Shown here: positions 10,624-20,426 of the stretch, piece after piece | Layout of the letters: every line of letters begins with the position of its first letter | How positions within the stretch are numbered: position 1 is the stretch's first letter | Origin: Zancudomyces culisetae | Taxonomy: Eukaryota; Kickxellomycota; Harpellomycetes; Harpellales; Legeriomycetaceae | Length of the DNA: 33,627 nucleotides | Assembly: GCA_001969505.1 (NCBI GenBank) | Contig: LSSK01000974.1 | Coordinates: 1-33,627, forward strand | Direction: 5' to 3' | Program-made: the position numbers and the translations under genes | The notes under the pieces: generated by a model | Database searches by the model: none | Seen by the model: only the letters and a program-made list of their open reading frames with translations | Told to the model about the DNA's origin: nothing

Positions 10624-11622
10624 TATTTATATTATGCAGACAAAATTAGCATTTGAAAACCCTTAAAACAACGCCTGCAGGGATGTATTTTTTATGAATA
10701 GTGTCAGTAACTAGTATTTTTATATGCAATATGTACTTATTCCAAAAAAAATCTAGCGTTTCTTGTTTTACTAAAAAAAAAAATTTTCAATCGATTTGTA
10801 ATTACCGAACTAAGTAACTCTGTAAAATTGTTGGTATTAGGGCTTTGTTTAAATATATCTTTTTGTTTTTCTTGTTAACCAGATGGCTCGGGCACTAAAT
10901 ATCATAGTATTCTTGTAGTCAGCTTACTATTTAAGTATATAATAGAGAGGCAAATCGACACTGGTACTAAACAGACAACTCTTTCAAATACTTTGTACAC
11001 AGCCTGCTATACTCCCATACTCCTATACTCCTTTGAGTGTGGTGGACTGATGATAGCTACTCTAGAAACATGACCCAAAACTTCACCCCTTTGAACCAGT
11101 TTATTTCACACAGTCTACAAGGTATACATCGTTTGTGGATGCACCTCCCTATTTCTCGCCCTATTTCCCCTACCATTATCCTTGATTTAGGACATTGACT
11201 ATCGTTTTACTTTTTAAACTTTTCGGATTTGCTGTATAACATTGTACATAGCTATTCGCACCTAAACATATTACTGGTGAGTACGCAAGATGAGTGATCC
11301 AATAAGTGCACACAGTTTTATTTTTATTTTTATTTTTTGTACTGGATTCGGGTTTAATATAGTGCAAGATAAGGGAAATTTGGCCTGAATAATAGTCAAT
11401 TCAAAAATTAAGCTAATATTGGAAAAGTGGCGAATAGGCATCTGGTATTATTCATTTATGGTACGATAAAAAAAATAGTTAAAAATGAAGATAAAATTTT
11501 TTAGATAAACAGGAAATTCTATTGCCAAAAACTAAAAAGGTTCTATAATTTTGCTTTCACAAACATTTCTTTACGAAATTCAAAGACAGACGAAAAGGAA
11601 TTTTAATCAAAAAAACGAAAAA
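10624..11622. other. intergenic, divergent TMA23/COX7 promoter region
   Basis: About 1 kb between divergent genes. A TATATAAT box lies at 10936-10943 on the plus strand, far (about 680 nt) from the COX7 ATG, with a TACTAAAC and a later CACAG downstream of it. The first sizeable ATG frame after it starts at 11070 (42 codons, no family recognised). An untranslated first exon or a non-coding RNA is possible. No tRNA or snRNA signature seen. Confidence 0.45.
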
Positions 11623-12037
11623 ATGAGAGGAACAGGAAGACTATTCAAGGGAATGACCCTAGTTGAGAAACAAGTTTTCTACCAAGTAAGTAATCATTTT
11701 GGCACACATATACGAGCAGAAAATTAAACTTGGGTAATTAAATCCAAATAGCAACCATCAAAATACCCAATCTACAAGCGCACACCAGCAGCTAGAGCCT
11801 TGACATACACAAGCTACACACTCACCGGTCTTGGTTTTGCTACTTCAATGTACGGATTGTTTGATCTTATCATCTTTGTAAGTTTTCTCTTATTTTCCCC
11901 ATTTTTCATGATTTGTTAACAACTCCTGGGCACGTAATCCAAGCATACACTACATATTTGCTCCTTCTTTCCAGCTCTTTATGACTAAACACTTACTTTT
12001 TTGTAAAATGAAAAAACTATAGGGAAAGAAGAACTAA
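11623..12037 (+). CDS. COX7: cytochrome c oxidase subunit VIIa-like (Cox7)
   Basis: Three exons, 11623-11685, 11752-11877 and 12023-12037, join to 67 residues. Seen: a short basic N-terminus, KQVFYQQPSKYPIYKRTPAA ahead of one membrane segment, a SMYGLFDLIIF segment end, and a terminal GKKN. A short matrix-side Q-rich, P/Y-containing helix, one membrane span and a closing basic Lys pair is the pattern of fungal oxidase subunit VIIa (Cox7). The last exon holds only four codons and the stop. If intron 2 were kept, the frame would run on through 13 mostly hydrophobic codons to a stop, replacing the GKKN end. Family knowledge: Cox7 is a small structural subunit of complex IV in the inner membrane. 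Other small respiratory-chain subunits with one span look similar, so the exact subunit is less certain than the class. It converges with ERG8, with 223 nt between stops. Confidence 0.75.
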
Positions 12038-12260
12038 GTAAATGATCCTTCGAACACACCGATTTTGTTTTTGATCTGTGAATGCATGCATACTACGGAG
12101 GACTACTGGCAGACGTACACTTCTTAAATACTTTTGTTTTTACTTGGCATTTGATGTTGTTTGTTTTCGTTTCTCTGGTTTTGTCGACGTTATGTTTCAT
12201 TTATGGATAAATACAGATTACTAATAAACTGACCGAAAGCAATTTTGTGAAATTTAACTA

Positions 12261-14023
12261 TTAAAGTGAACGTAGAAGTGCAGGTGGAACATCGCTCGGG
12301 CTGACGATGTAGCATCCAGAATCGGACTGCGAGCACAGAAGTGGTGTCACGCATTCGGATCCTTGCTGGGAGCTATCAAGCCACACGTCAGATTCGAGTG
12401 TCTTTGCGCATGTTTCAGATATGCAAATGCAGTAGATTGCATCGTACCCCCCGGCTATTGCGTATATATTTTATAAAATGTTCTTAATCGTGCTTAGAAA
12501 CTCAATGTCCTGAAAACCACTCAGGTAAATATATAAAAATGTTCACTAACCTCCAGGAACCCCCGCCATACAAACACCAGGCGAATCCAAACATCTATCC
12601 AACAGCTGGGTTTGTGACTGCGGCTCAATTGGAACTCCACATCGTTCGCCCATTTCTCGCATCAGCCTGCGGATTGCGAGCGATGTGGCATACAATTTGC
12701 CAAGCGCCACTACTGTGTTCATCTCCACGCTATCATCGGTGGCGGATCCATTCGCGCAGATATCCTTATTCCAACATCTTGCCGCCAGCAAACTACACTT
12801 GCTCAATGCCGAATAGTACCCATCCCTGTCCTGTAGGCATAACTTGTTCAGTTCATGCCATACCTCGACCACCGACTGGTTATACTCGTCGATACTGTTC
12901 CACAACTGCTGTGCCTCTTTCTCATGATCTTTTCTCCACTTTAGCACTTTGCTTACCATGGATGGAGTATTACTCCCTGCTTGAATGTCCGCTAGACGCA
13001 GCATTGTGCCTGGTGGTAGGTTAATCTTTTGAACCACTGAATTAAACTTTTTGTTTTTGGGATCAACCACCTCCAACAACTTTTCTGCTTGCTCAGCAGA
13101 TAACTCCATAGCTTGTTCAATCACCGAAGGTGAAAATCTCCTATATATGTGTGTTCCATAAACTGCAGCTGATACGTCAAAACCAGATCCTATTTTTCCT
13201 TGTGCTGAGCAATGAGACAGCTGGGAGATGTTGTGCACTAACTGTTTATCTTCCTCGCTGAGCTCTCTGTTTTTAACACCAATTACACCAAAATAAGCTA
13301 AAACTGCCCCAACCAAGCTGGTTACCATCGCAGCACTGCTTCCCAGTCCTGTTTTATTTACTTTTTCTAAAGTTGTATTCGTATGTCCCATTTTTGGCAA
13401 TTTTTTCAAACTCTCTGTCGTAATTTCAAGACCTAGCTCTTCTAGCTTCGAGCGTTGGGTATAAAAATCATTATCTGTGCCTATATTTACTCTTAAATTT
13501 TGATTTTCGTCTATCAATTTTTGAATTGCCTGTTGGTTTTTTATCAGTGCTATTCGTAAGGTGTTTTTGAGAGTTGCTTGGACAAATTTGTTTTTATTTT
13601 CATCTTCCCCATCAAATTCAAAATCCAAAGCTAGATTTTGAGTACTATTGTTTGGTTTGATGACCCTAGAGGTATACACCCATTCTGCCTCATTGAATTG
13701 CACCGAGTTTACGCTAATTTTAAAACTATTATCATCACCTTTGATTGAATTGATATCCGCCTTCATCGAACTAACTGCTGAATACACGTATGAATCGACC
13801 GCCTGGACTACTCCGCAATAATTTTCATCAAGAACTAGGTATCCTCCTGCCACTAGCACCTTTCCCGGCGCCGCAAAGACAGCTCTATTTTAGAAGCCGG
13901 ATCACTTTTGTTGTTTTTTTTATATATCTAAACATGAGATTCTATTTAAAATGTAAAGTGTCTGCATAAAGGTGTCTCTCTTTACTCGACTTACATTTTT
14001 CTGCTTTCACTATTTGATCCCAT
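12261..14023 (-). CDS. ERG8: phosphomevalonate kinase (Erg8)
   Basis: Three exons on the minus strand, 14023-13995, 13884-12551 and 12454-12261, give 518 residues. Seen: AVFAAPGKVLVAGGYLVLD at the N-terminus (split from a nine-codon first exon), the GHMP-kinase ATP loop TGLGSSAAMVTSL (about 188-200), GKIGSGFDVSAAVYG (about 239-253), RRFSP, and the C-terminal VPGAGGYDAIYCI motif, whose alanine codon is split by intron 2. Family knowledge: Erg8 phosphorylates phosphomevalonate to diphosphomevalonate in the mevalonate pathway that feeds ergosterol synthesis. Length is close to the usual 450-520. The CTG in TGLGSS must be leucine, which argues for the standard genetic code. The 3' part is noticeably GC-richer than the middle, which creates a spurious 161-codon antisense frame at 12539-13024. 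Confidence 0.95.
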
Positions 14024-14433
14024 CGTTTATTATGTTTACAACACTCAACTTGCTAATTCCAAGCTTTGTTTTCTTTCCTCTTCTTGTAAGGCCATTCTCA
14101 CCAGATTTTATCTAATTTTAATTCTTTCGATCCCTGGCGAATCGAAAATTCTCAAATTTTGCTCAATGCCTTGATTTTTATTGTCATTCGCTTATATCAA
14201 TAAAAACTCAATTATGAAAACAATTATAAAAAAAATAAACCACAATTTTTTTATTGGAAATCCCAAACACATCCCACTTATAAACCATTCATAGAGGAAC
14301 GTCGGTATACACTTAATTTCTAAAACATACTGCTAAACAACCGGTTGCACATTTTTAAACGTAATACACAAGATTTAGAGACTACCATAGTGCATAACCA
14401 GGCTAAACTGCTGCAATTTAGGTTTGGTTGCGC
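14024..14433. other. intergenic ERG8-LEA2 protein gene
   Basis: AT-rich spacer that must hold the ERG8 promoter and the 3' end of the membrane-protein gene. No coding frame, RNA gene or repeat recognised. Confidence 0.6.
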
Positions 14434-15882
14434 TTAGGAATGGCATTGAACCTTGAATTGCCCAACAACTTTTTGATGTGTAGTGAAAATCAAAGATTTT
14501 GCCTGTACATCTGTTTGAACAGCCAGATCCAAATATCCCTGCTCACTACTATTATTGCGATATACTAGTGGATTTACGTATCCGCACTTGTTAAACATTT
14601 CAACTATTGTAGAATCAGCTATATCAGAAGTTTTGTAGGACAGCCATGTATTTATTTTAACTGTGCTACTTTCTTGCCCATTCAAGACTACGTTATTCTC
14701 TGTGTGAGTTCCTAGTGCTGTACCTGTGCTTTGAAGTGATATGTTTGTTGTTATTTTTTTAAGAGTCTGTGGATAAAAATTGTAACTGACCCCAATAACA
14801 CTAAACATCACGCTCACTGAAACTGCATAATTTGAGTTTTCGTAATCAAAAAGTATGTTTGGAATGTCGGTAGTTTCTAGTCCCTGGAGTAATATTAAGG
14901 GGTTTCTCGGCCATAAAATGTACCCCGCGACTACCACCATCACCACAAGGACGAACACCACCCATACGATAACCTTCCGTGAAACCCTAAAACGCGATTT
15001 TGCAGCCTTTTCATCATATCCATCATCACTACTGTGGTGTTCGTTCTTGTTGAAGTTTGAAAAATTGCTCAAGTTCAAATCGTCACTTTCCAGCTCCTCG
15101 ATATGCCTTATATCTCTTTTTTTGTTGAAAACCCTTAGAAAAAAGCTGTTGCTATCATTTCTGCCCTTTAGTCTTTGTAAGCTATCGAATGATGCTCTGT
15201 ACGAAAAGCTTGTAAGCTTGTTGCCCCTTTTTCTGCTATATACATCATCGCTCTGTAGTTTGATTGATTTATCACTACCTACATCAGTCATAAACTTTTT
15301 CTGAATCTCCTCCATTTCCTTTTCGGAAATGAGCTTTTGCTTTTTGTTTTGTGCAAACAGCTTACCAATCGAGCCTATTCCACTAGCCTTTACAGGATGG
15401 GTACCATAAGTAAACCCTGCTGTGTTTTGCCCTATGCTGTTTCTTTTATCATTATCAACTATGCCTTCCTGTGTCCTAATTCTTTCACTTCTATGCATCT
15501 TCTCCTTCAAAAAGATATTGAATATTTTTTCACTACTTTTCGCTGTATCGATTGCTTCCTTATTGAATTGGTCGTATGACTTTGAGGTATATATATCGCT
15601 CTTATTGTCTATCAATATACATTTTAGTTTTTTAGCATTAGCGGTATAAGCATATGATGTTTGAACTTGCTACTTGTATTGAATAAATACCGTTTTGGTA
15701 TACTTACCCCGATTTTGAAGCATATTTAAGCTTTGTGCACTACAGTTTTTGCTACGCAGATATATATTCTCCATAATATCAACCTTGGTTCCTCCCGTCA
15801 ATCTTTTACTTTTGCCCGTTTGCTGTACCCCGGGATTATACACAGGAGGATCAGTATCGTGTTTTAACCCTGCTTCATTCAT
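14434..15882 (-). CDS. single-pass membrane protein with C-terminal LEA2-like domain
   Basis: Two exons, 15882-15708 and 15608-14434, join in phase (the Asp codon is split) to 449 residues. Seen: a polar, basic, probably disordered N-terminal region of about 270 residues with Ser/Lys-rich stretches; an acidic ESDD patch; one strong membrane segment (about 271-291, VIVWVVFVLVVMVVVAGYIL) preceded by basic residues; then a C-terminal beta-rich domain of about 155 residues with the LEA2-type pattern NYAVSVSVMFSVIGVSYNF and VKINTWLSY. The basic flank predicts the N-terminus in the cytosol and the LEA2-like domain in a lumen or outside. Family knowledge: Vac7 and Tag1 of yeast share this topology, with a vacuolar-lumen LEA2 domain. 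I do not recognise a specific orthologue; a Vac7- or Tag1-like role is inference from layout only. Confidence 0.72.
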
Positions 15883-16618
15883 CGTTTCTTTATTGCGAAT
15901 GTATAGCTATCATGCCTAATAAGTATTTTTCATATATGCAAATAGTGCTATACTTTAAAGTGTTTGAACTTTAGGAAACAAATTTATAGTTTTAAGAACA
16001 TAGAATTGGTGCTATAGAAAACCAAGTAGTCTTTTGGCGAATTATGTATGCTTGACATCATCAGCGCCTAGTAGCGTTTTATACGTGAGCTGCAAACGTG
16101 CTAATGTTTTTTTTTCCTCACATCATATTATCATACACCCCTTCAACATTTTGCGAATAAAAACTGAATGACAGTTTGTTTCTTCAATGTTGGCGAGTGT
16201 TTGGTTTTGTCAAGATGCCTTCCGCGCATTTTTAATACATTATGGAAATATTGAACTGTGCTGACTTGTAGAATAACATTTATCTACAGGCATTCTTTTG
16301 GAAAGTTATGACCTAATTTTCTCAGCACTATTCAGATGCGGGAGAGCTAATATTAATATATTTTCGTAAAGTTCAGACCCAGTAAAAGCCTGTAGAACTA
16401 ACTTATACACCGAATACAACAAAGAGAAATGATCAAACTAAACAGTTTGCCTTTTCTTTAGATAAGGAAAATAGGAAATAAATACATCGCCATTTGCTCT
16501 CCCTTGCTTTCCTCTTCCCCACAATAATAAAGCTCTAATAAATTTCATGGGTGTACAACCCATACCCTTTGGAAAATTGTTTAATATATTAGTATGAAAC
16601 CATTCCTGGTCGCAAGGA

Positions 16619-16667
16619 CCAATATAACCGGCTAAAAATAGCGCAGACCAATAGAATATCCGCCAAT
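16619..16667 (+). promoter_or_regulatory. cluster of three CCAAT boxes
   Basis: CCAAT occurs at 16619-16623, 16648-16652 and 16663-16667, all on the plus strand, 54 nt upstream of an ATG at 16721. CCAAT is the site of the Hap2/3/5 complex, which in yeasts often controls respiratory genes. The clustering in AT-rich DNA is suggestive of a plus-strand promoter, but no clear gene follows. Confidence 0.35.
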
Positions 16668-16720
16668 ATCTTTTTCTTTTTTTTTATTAGCCGGCATAAA
16701 TCTTCATTAAAAGATACAAC

Positions 16721-16890
16721 ATGGATAGGTCTATTGTGAGCAAAATAGTAAGCTTAAAAACAACAAGCTCCGAATAAAATCTGCTCTATTCTGTATTTTT
16801 TTTTGGTTTTTTTGATTTCGTTTTTGTTGTACTATTGTTTATTATTTACAGAAAAAAATGAAAAGTACGAAAAAAAGGAGGTCCAAATAA
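16721..16890 (+). CDS. possible two-exon micro-ORF (21 codons)
   Basis: Tentative. An ATG at 16721 opens MDRSIVSKI, ending at a GTAAGC donor (16748). A pyrimidine-rich stretch ends in TTTACAG at 16851, after which the frame continues as KKMKSTKKRRSK and stops at 16890. The product would be a basic 21-residue peptide; without splicing the frame stops after 18 codons. Support: the CCAAT cluster just upstream and a plausible intron. Against: no family recognised, very short, and the DNA lies next to the 3' end of TRM7 on the opposite strand. Confidence 0.2.
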
Positions 16891-16966
16891 AACACAAGGT
16901 ATTCCCTATATATCTATTGTTTATGAAGGTCAGGCCCCAGTATATCTACTTGTTCATAACTAGTTA

Positions 16967-18623
16967 TTATATATTGTTTAAATGGTTTGCCCTCTTTAGC
17001 TCTACAGCTTTTTCGTATGGTGGGCTGATGGGGAGTTGATTTGGCAAAGTTTTGATATACGGTTTGTCCTCTTTGTCCTGTAGCCATTATATAGTTATAC
17101 ACACACTCACATTAAAACCTTTTTTTTTTTTAAAAAAAGAAACCGTATTTTTAAAAGCGACTGCACATATAGGGGCACATTATGAATGATAAAACATATT
17201 TTTAAAATATATAACTCACATTTAATGGATAAATCGTTTCTGGATCAAAACCAGACAAATCGCCACATGCAACAAACGGTATAAGAGCTTTGTTATCTCC
17301 ATGCATTGTACTTGGGTCAAAGCTAATAGGAATACCCATCATAGGATTGAACAAGTTTGGTGTATAGCCTTGTGGTGGTGTGTAGTCCTGGCACACAATG
17401 AATGATTCTAATGGTTTGAGTTGTATCAATTTATTAGAGGAGATGACAAAACTGGATTTTTACAATTATCTGAGACACTCCTTGGCCGGAAGCTGGCACT
17501 TTTTCAATACAAGTAGTTTTATGTGTAATATAAATAATATAGAAAATATACCTATGCTCGAGTTTCTGGAGCTTCTCGGTTTTACAATATGCACAAGCTT
17601 AAAAAAGAGTTGTAGCTGGTTGTATATATACTGAACATCTTTTCCCCTAAATATCTTTGCTATAAACGTTCCTCCTTTCTCCAAGATATTCGTAGTGATA
17701 TTCAATGCCTATAGGTTAGTTTGGTTAGTCCCTTTAGTTGCCAACGTTTAAACTGTGAGTGTTAAATACTATCATCCAAAAGGATCAACTAGAAATGTAG
17801 AAGAAAAATAGTTACCGCCAGAATTAGTTGGGCTTGGATATATTCATCCAAATCGTGCAGCCCAGTGACTATTTTACATACATAAATAAACAGTATTCGG
17901 TGAAATACAAATCAATTTATATCCTATTTGCATAGTAGAAATTTATATTGAGTAGGAAATCGAACGTTACCATCAGGTGCTCCGTCGCTAACAACCAGCT
18001 CGGCCCGTTCGCCATTGAAATGACCTAATATTTGTTCCACTGTGCTTTGTTTTGTAATATCACCTTGGATTTGGATAACTCCATTTATTGGAGCCTAATA
18101 TATAGGTTTGATTATCTTGATAAATTGCTCGAACTATTGAAACTAAATCAACAACCGCCTGGTAGAGGGCTTACTTACCATTTTCTGCAGATCAACGGCT
18201 ACTATTTTCGGTTCTCTATCTTCAGTACCTCTAAAAGTGTTGAACGTGTTTTATTGAGCTGTTTTTCTTTTTTATCTTTGTTACAACGTTCTAAAGTAAT
18301 TTTAATTCCAAATATGGAAATTTATACTCGACACCTACTTTATATTAAGGCTCAATACTTGTGACCAACTCCCCGGCGCAGCGCATAGATCGACGACATT
18401 GGTAACACCTATTCATTTTAATGAGAAATATTTTTACTTCTTTGTGCTTATCGATGGTACTTTCTGTTTCCATATTTTATAAATCGGTCAAATAGTACAT
18501 ACCATTGAAAATGTTGAATTCTTCGTTAATCTGCAATAATTTGAACGCACTTCGAGCCCGCCAACCTTCCTCCTTGGCTTTCCTGTAAAATATATCTCGC
18601 TTATCTTTTGAAAATTTACCCAT
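16967..18623 (-). CDS. TRM7: tRNA (Cm32/Nm34) 2'-O-methyltransferase Trm7 (FtsJ family)
   Basis: Eight exons on the minus strand: 18623-18503, 18408-18339, 18230-18179, 18094-17971, 17868-17816, 17708-17552, 17407-17220 and 17077-16967; 291 residues. Every junction keeps phase. Seen: the [20 protein letters not shown] start, the SAM-binding motif [11 protein letters not shown] (47-57), [27 protein letters not shown] and ESFIVC, ending with [13 protein letters not shown]. The K-D-K-E catalytic tetrad is K28, D118, K158 and E193; the E193 codon is split by intron 6. Family knowledge: Trm7 methylates riboses 32 and 34 in the anticodon loop of tRNAs such as tRNA-Phe, with Trm732 and Rtt10/Trm734 as partners. 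Seven introns in 291 codons is the densest splitting in the window. The boundary of intron 2 (GTAGGT donor, TTTTAG acceptor) is the least certain. Confidence 0.95.
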
Positions 18624-18953
18624 CCTCTTTCCTGAAAATCACCTTTTGGTTAATGATGCCTTAAAGTCACAGAGCAGCTAATATCCACTCTTTTCTGCGC
18701 CAATATCACGAGAAAAATAAGTGTTGAAAAAATTTTCGATTTCGCAAAACCACCGAAAGTGGACGAATAATATGTGGGGAATGGCAAATTCGCACAGGAA
18801 TTTATTGAAGTGTTAGAAACATACGCTAAAAATACTCATTTCAAACAGCCTCAAGAATCAAAGAATAGAAATATAGAAAAGCAAAACTACTAGTGAAAGC
18901 TGAGAGACAGACCCAGCACCAAATCACAACAAAAGATAAAAATACTAGGGTAT
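18624..18953. other. intergenic TRM7-aldehyde dehydrogenase
   Basis: Spacer between two minus-strand genes, holding the TRM7 promoter and the 3' end of the dehydrogenase gene. Nothing else is recognisable. Confidence 0.6.
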
Positions 18954-20426
18954 TCAAGGGAATCTTGAAATAACAGACTTAACAATCAAATACTCATTGA
19001 TTGCCTCGTGTCCAAGCTCACGTCCGATTCCAGAGTTCTTGAAACCGCCAAATGGCATGTGTGGCAACAAAGTGTTGTAGGTGTTGACCCACACTGTACC
19101 GGCTCTAATCTCGGTGGAGTACTTGTGGATGACACGAGCATTGTTTGTAAATATTCCTGAAGCAAGACCAAATGTGTTATCCTTCTCAGCGTCAATAACC
19201 TCTTGGATATCACTGAATGGTGGCATGATGGTTATTACTGGACCAAAGATCTCTTGGCAAGCAACCTCAGACTTGTGAACCTTTTCTCTAAGAACTGTTG
19301 GTTTGTAGTAGAACCCTTTATCACCCCAGCGCTCACCACCCACAAGCACTTCGGCTTCACCAGACTCAACGGCACGGTTAACAAATCCAGAAACTCTGTC
19401 CAATTGAGCCTTATCAATAAGTGGACCTAGACTAGATGTGGCTACGTCAGTTGTCATTTTGCTTGTGAAACCCTGTGCAACGGCGACAATTCTTTGAGTG
19501 AAGGCCTCGTGTACTTTTTCGTGGATGTAGAGCTTGGTTCCAGCACAGCAAGTTTGTCCAGAGTTAAAGAATCCAGCGATTGCTGTGCGCAGGGATGCGT
19601 CTGGAATGTCTGCATCATCCATAATAACATTGGGGCTCTTTCCACCAAGCTCAAGAGTTATGTGCTTGAAGTTCTGGCTGGCAGCACCGGATTTGTATAC
19701 TGCTTTTCCTCCTGGAACAGATCCAGTGAATGAGATTTTCTCAATGAGGGGACTATCGACGAGCGCAACACCAGTTTCAAGTGCGCCTGGAACCACATTA
19801 AATACACCTTCTGGCAGTATTCCATTCTCGTAGATCAAATGGGCTAGGAACAGCGAGGAGAGTGGAGTTTGTGGTGCGGGCTTCAATACAACTGTGTTAC
19901 CAGTAGCAAGGGCTGGTGCCAACTTCCATGTTGTCAGCATCAATGGGAAGTTAAAGCTGGAAATAAATCCTACAACACCGAGCGGCTCGCTCACGGTATA
20001 TGATGTAAATTCGGTATCGTGGTCAACGTTTGTGTGTCTGCCGTGCAACTTGTCACAGAATCCTGCATAGTACCTGAAGCACTCAACAACATGATCTACC
20101 TCACCTCTGGAGTACAAAAGTGGCTTTCCTGTCTGAGATGATTCGACTTGGGCCATGGCCTCTTTGTTGGCCTCAAGAACTTGAGCAATCTTCAGAAGGG
20201 CGTCTCTGCGCTGCTTTCCTGTAAATTTGCGCCATGGTCCGTTTGCAAAGGCTTCGTGTGCGGCCTTTACGGCGTTTTCAACATCCTGTGCTGATGCGTC
20301 ATTAACACTAACGACAGCCTCTTCATTAACTGGGCTGAAAATGCTTCGTTGCTGACCACCACCAGTCACCCACTGGCCGTTGATACACAACTTTGTTGCG
20401 TTTCCGAGTGTACTTACGATATCCAT
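18954..20426 (-). CDS. NAD(P)-dependent aldehyde dehydrogenase (betaine/aminoaldehyde-like)
   Basis: One intronless frame of 490 residues, full length for the ALDH superfamily. Seen: N159 in FNFPLM (oxyanion-hole Asn), K182 in VLKPAPQTPLS (cofactor ribose), FTGS near 233-236, the general base E259 in LELGGKSPN, the nucleophile C293 in GQTCCAGT, the EIFGPV motif, and FGGFKNSGIGRELG near the C-terminus. No mitochondrial presequence or peroxisomal ending, so it is probably cytosolic. Family knowledge: it oxidises aldehydes to carboxylic acids. The overall look is closest to ALDH9/betaine-aldehyde dehydrogenases, but substrate cannot be set from sequence. Odd: SSFNFP replaces the commoner PWNFP. 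The gene is GC-richer and uses a narrower codon set than its neighbours, which suggests strong expression. A TATA box lies about 135 nt upstream. Confidence 0.95.
   Translation of the reverse strand: MDIVSTLGNATKLCINGQWVTGGGQQRSIFSPVNEEAVVSVNDASAQDVENAVKAAHEAFANGPWRKFTGKQRRDALLKIAQVLEANKEAMAQVESSQTGKPLLYSRGEVDHVVECFRYYAGFCDKLHGRHTNVDHDTEFTSYTVSEPLGVVGFISSFNFPLMLTTWKLAPALATGNTVVLKPAPQTPLSSLFLAHLIYENGILPEGVFNVVPGALETGVALVDSPLIEKISFTGSVPGGKAVYKSGAASQNFKHITLELGGKSPNVIMDDADIPDASLRTAIAGFFNSGQTCCAGTKLYIHEKVHEAFTQRIVAVAQGFTSKMTTDVATSSLGPLIDKAQLDRVSGFVNRAVESGEAEVLVGGERWGDKGFYYKPTVLREKVHKSEVACQEIFGPVITIMPPFSDIQEVIDAEKDNTFGLASGIFTNNARVIHKYSTEIRAGTVWVNTYNTLLPHMPFGGFKNSGIGRELGHEAINEYLIVKSVISRFP

Larger units (their letters stand above)
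15883..16966. other. intergenic LEA2 gene promoter / TRM7 3' side
   Basis: About 1.1 kb between two minus-strand genes. The left part should be the promoter of the membrane-protein gene. The right part has three CCAAT boxes on the plus strand and a possible two-exon micro-ORF (16721-16890), described separately. Runs of T occur near 16106 and 16674. No tRNA found. Confidence 0.5.

Noticed and set aside
11070-11198. Plus-strand 42-codon frame downstream of a TATA-like box
   Set aside because: No family, alternative reading as a leader or RNA is equally likely; too short to support.
12539-13024. Plus-strand frame of 161 codons
   Set aside because: It lies antisense to the ERG8 catalytic exon, shows no family motif, and results from the GC-rich ERG8 coding sequence.
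14855-15304. Plus-strand frame of 149 codons
   Set aside because: Antisense shadow of the LEA2-like membrane protein gene; Ser/Leu-rich with no motif.
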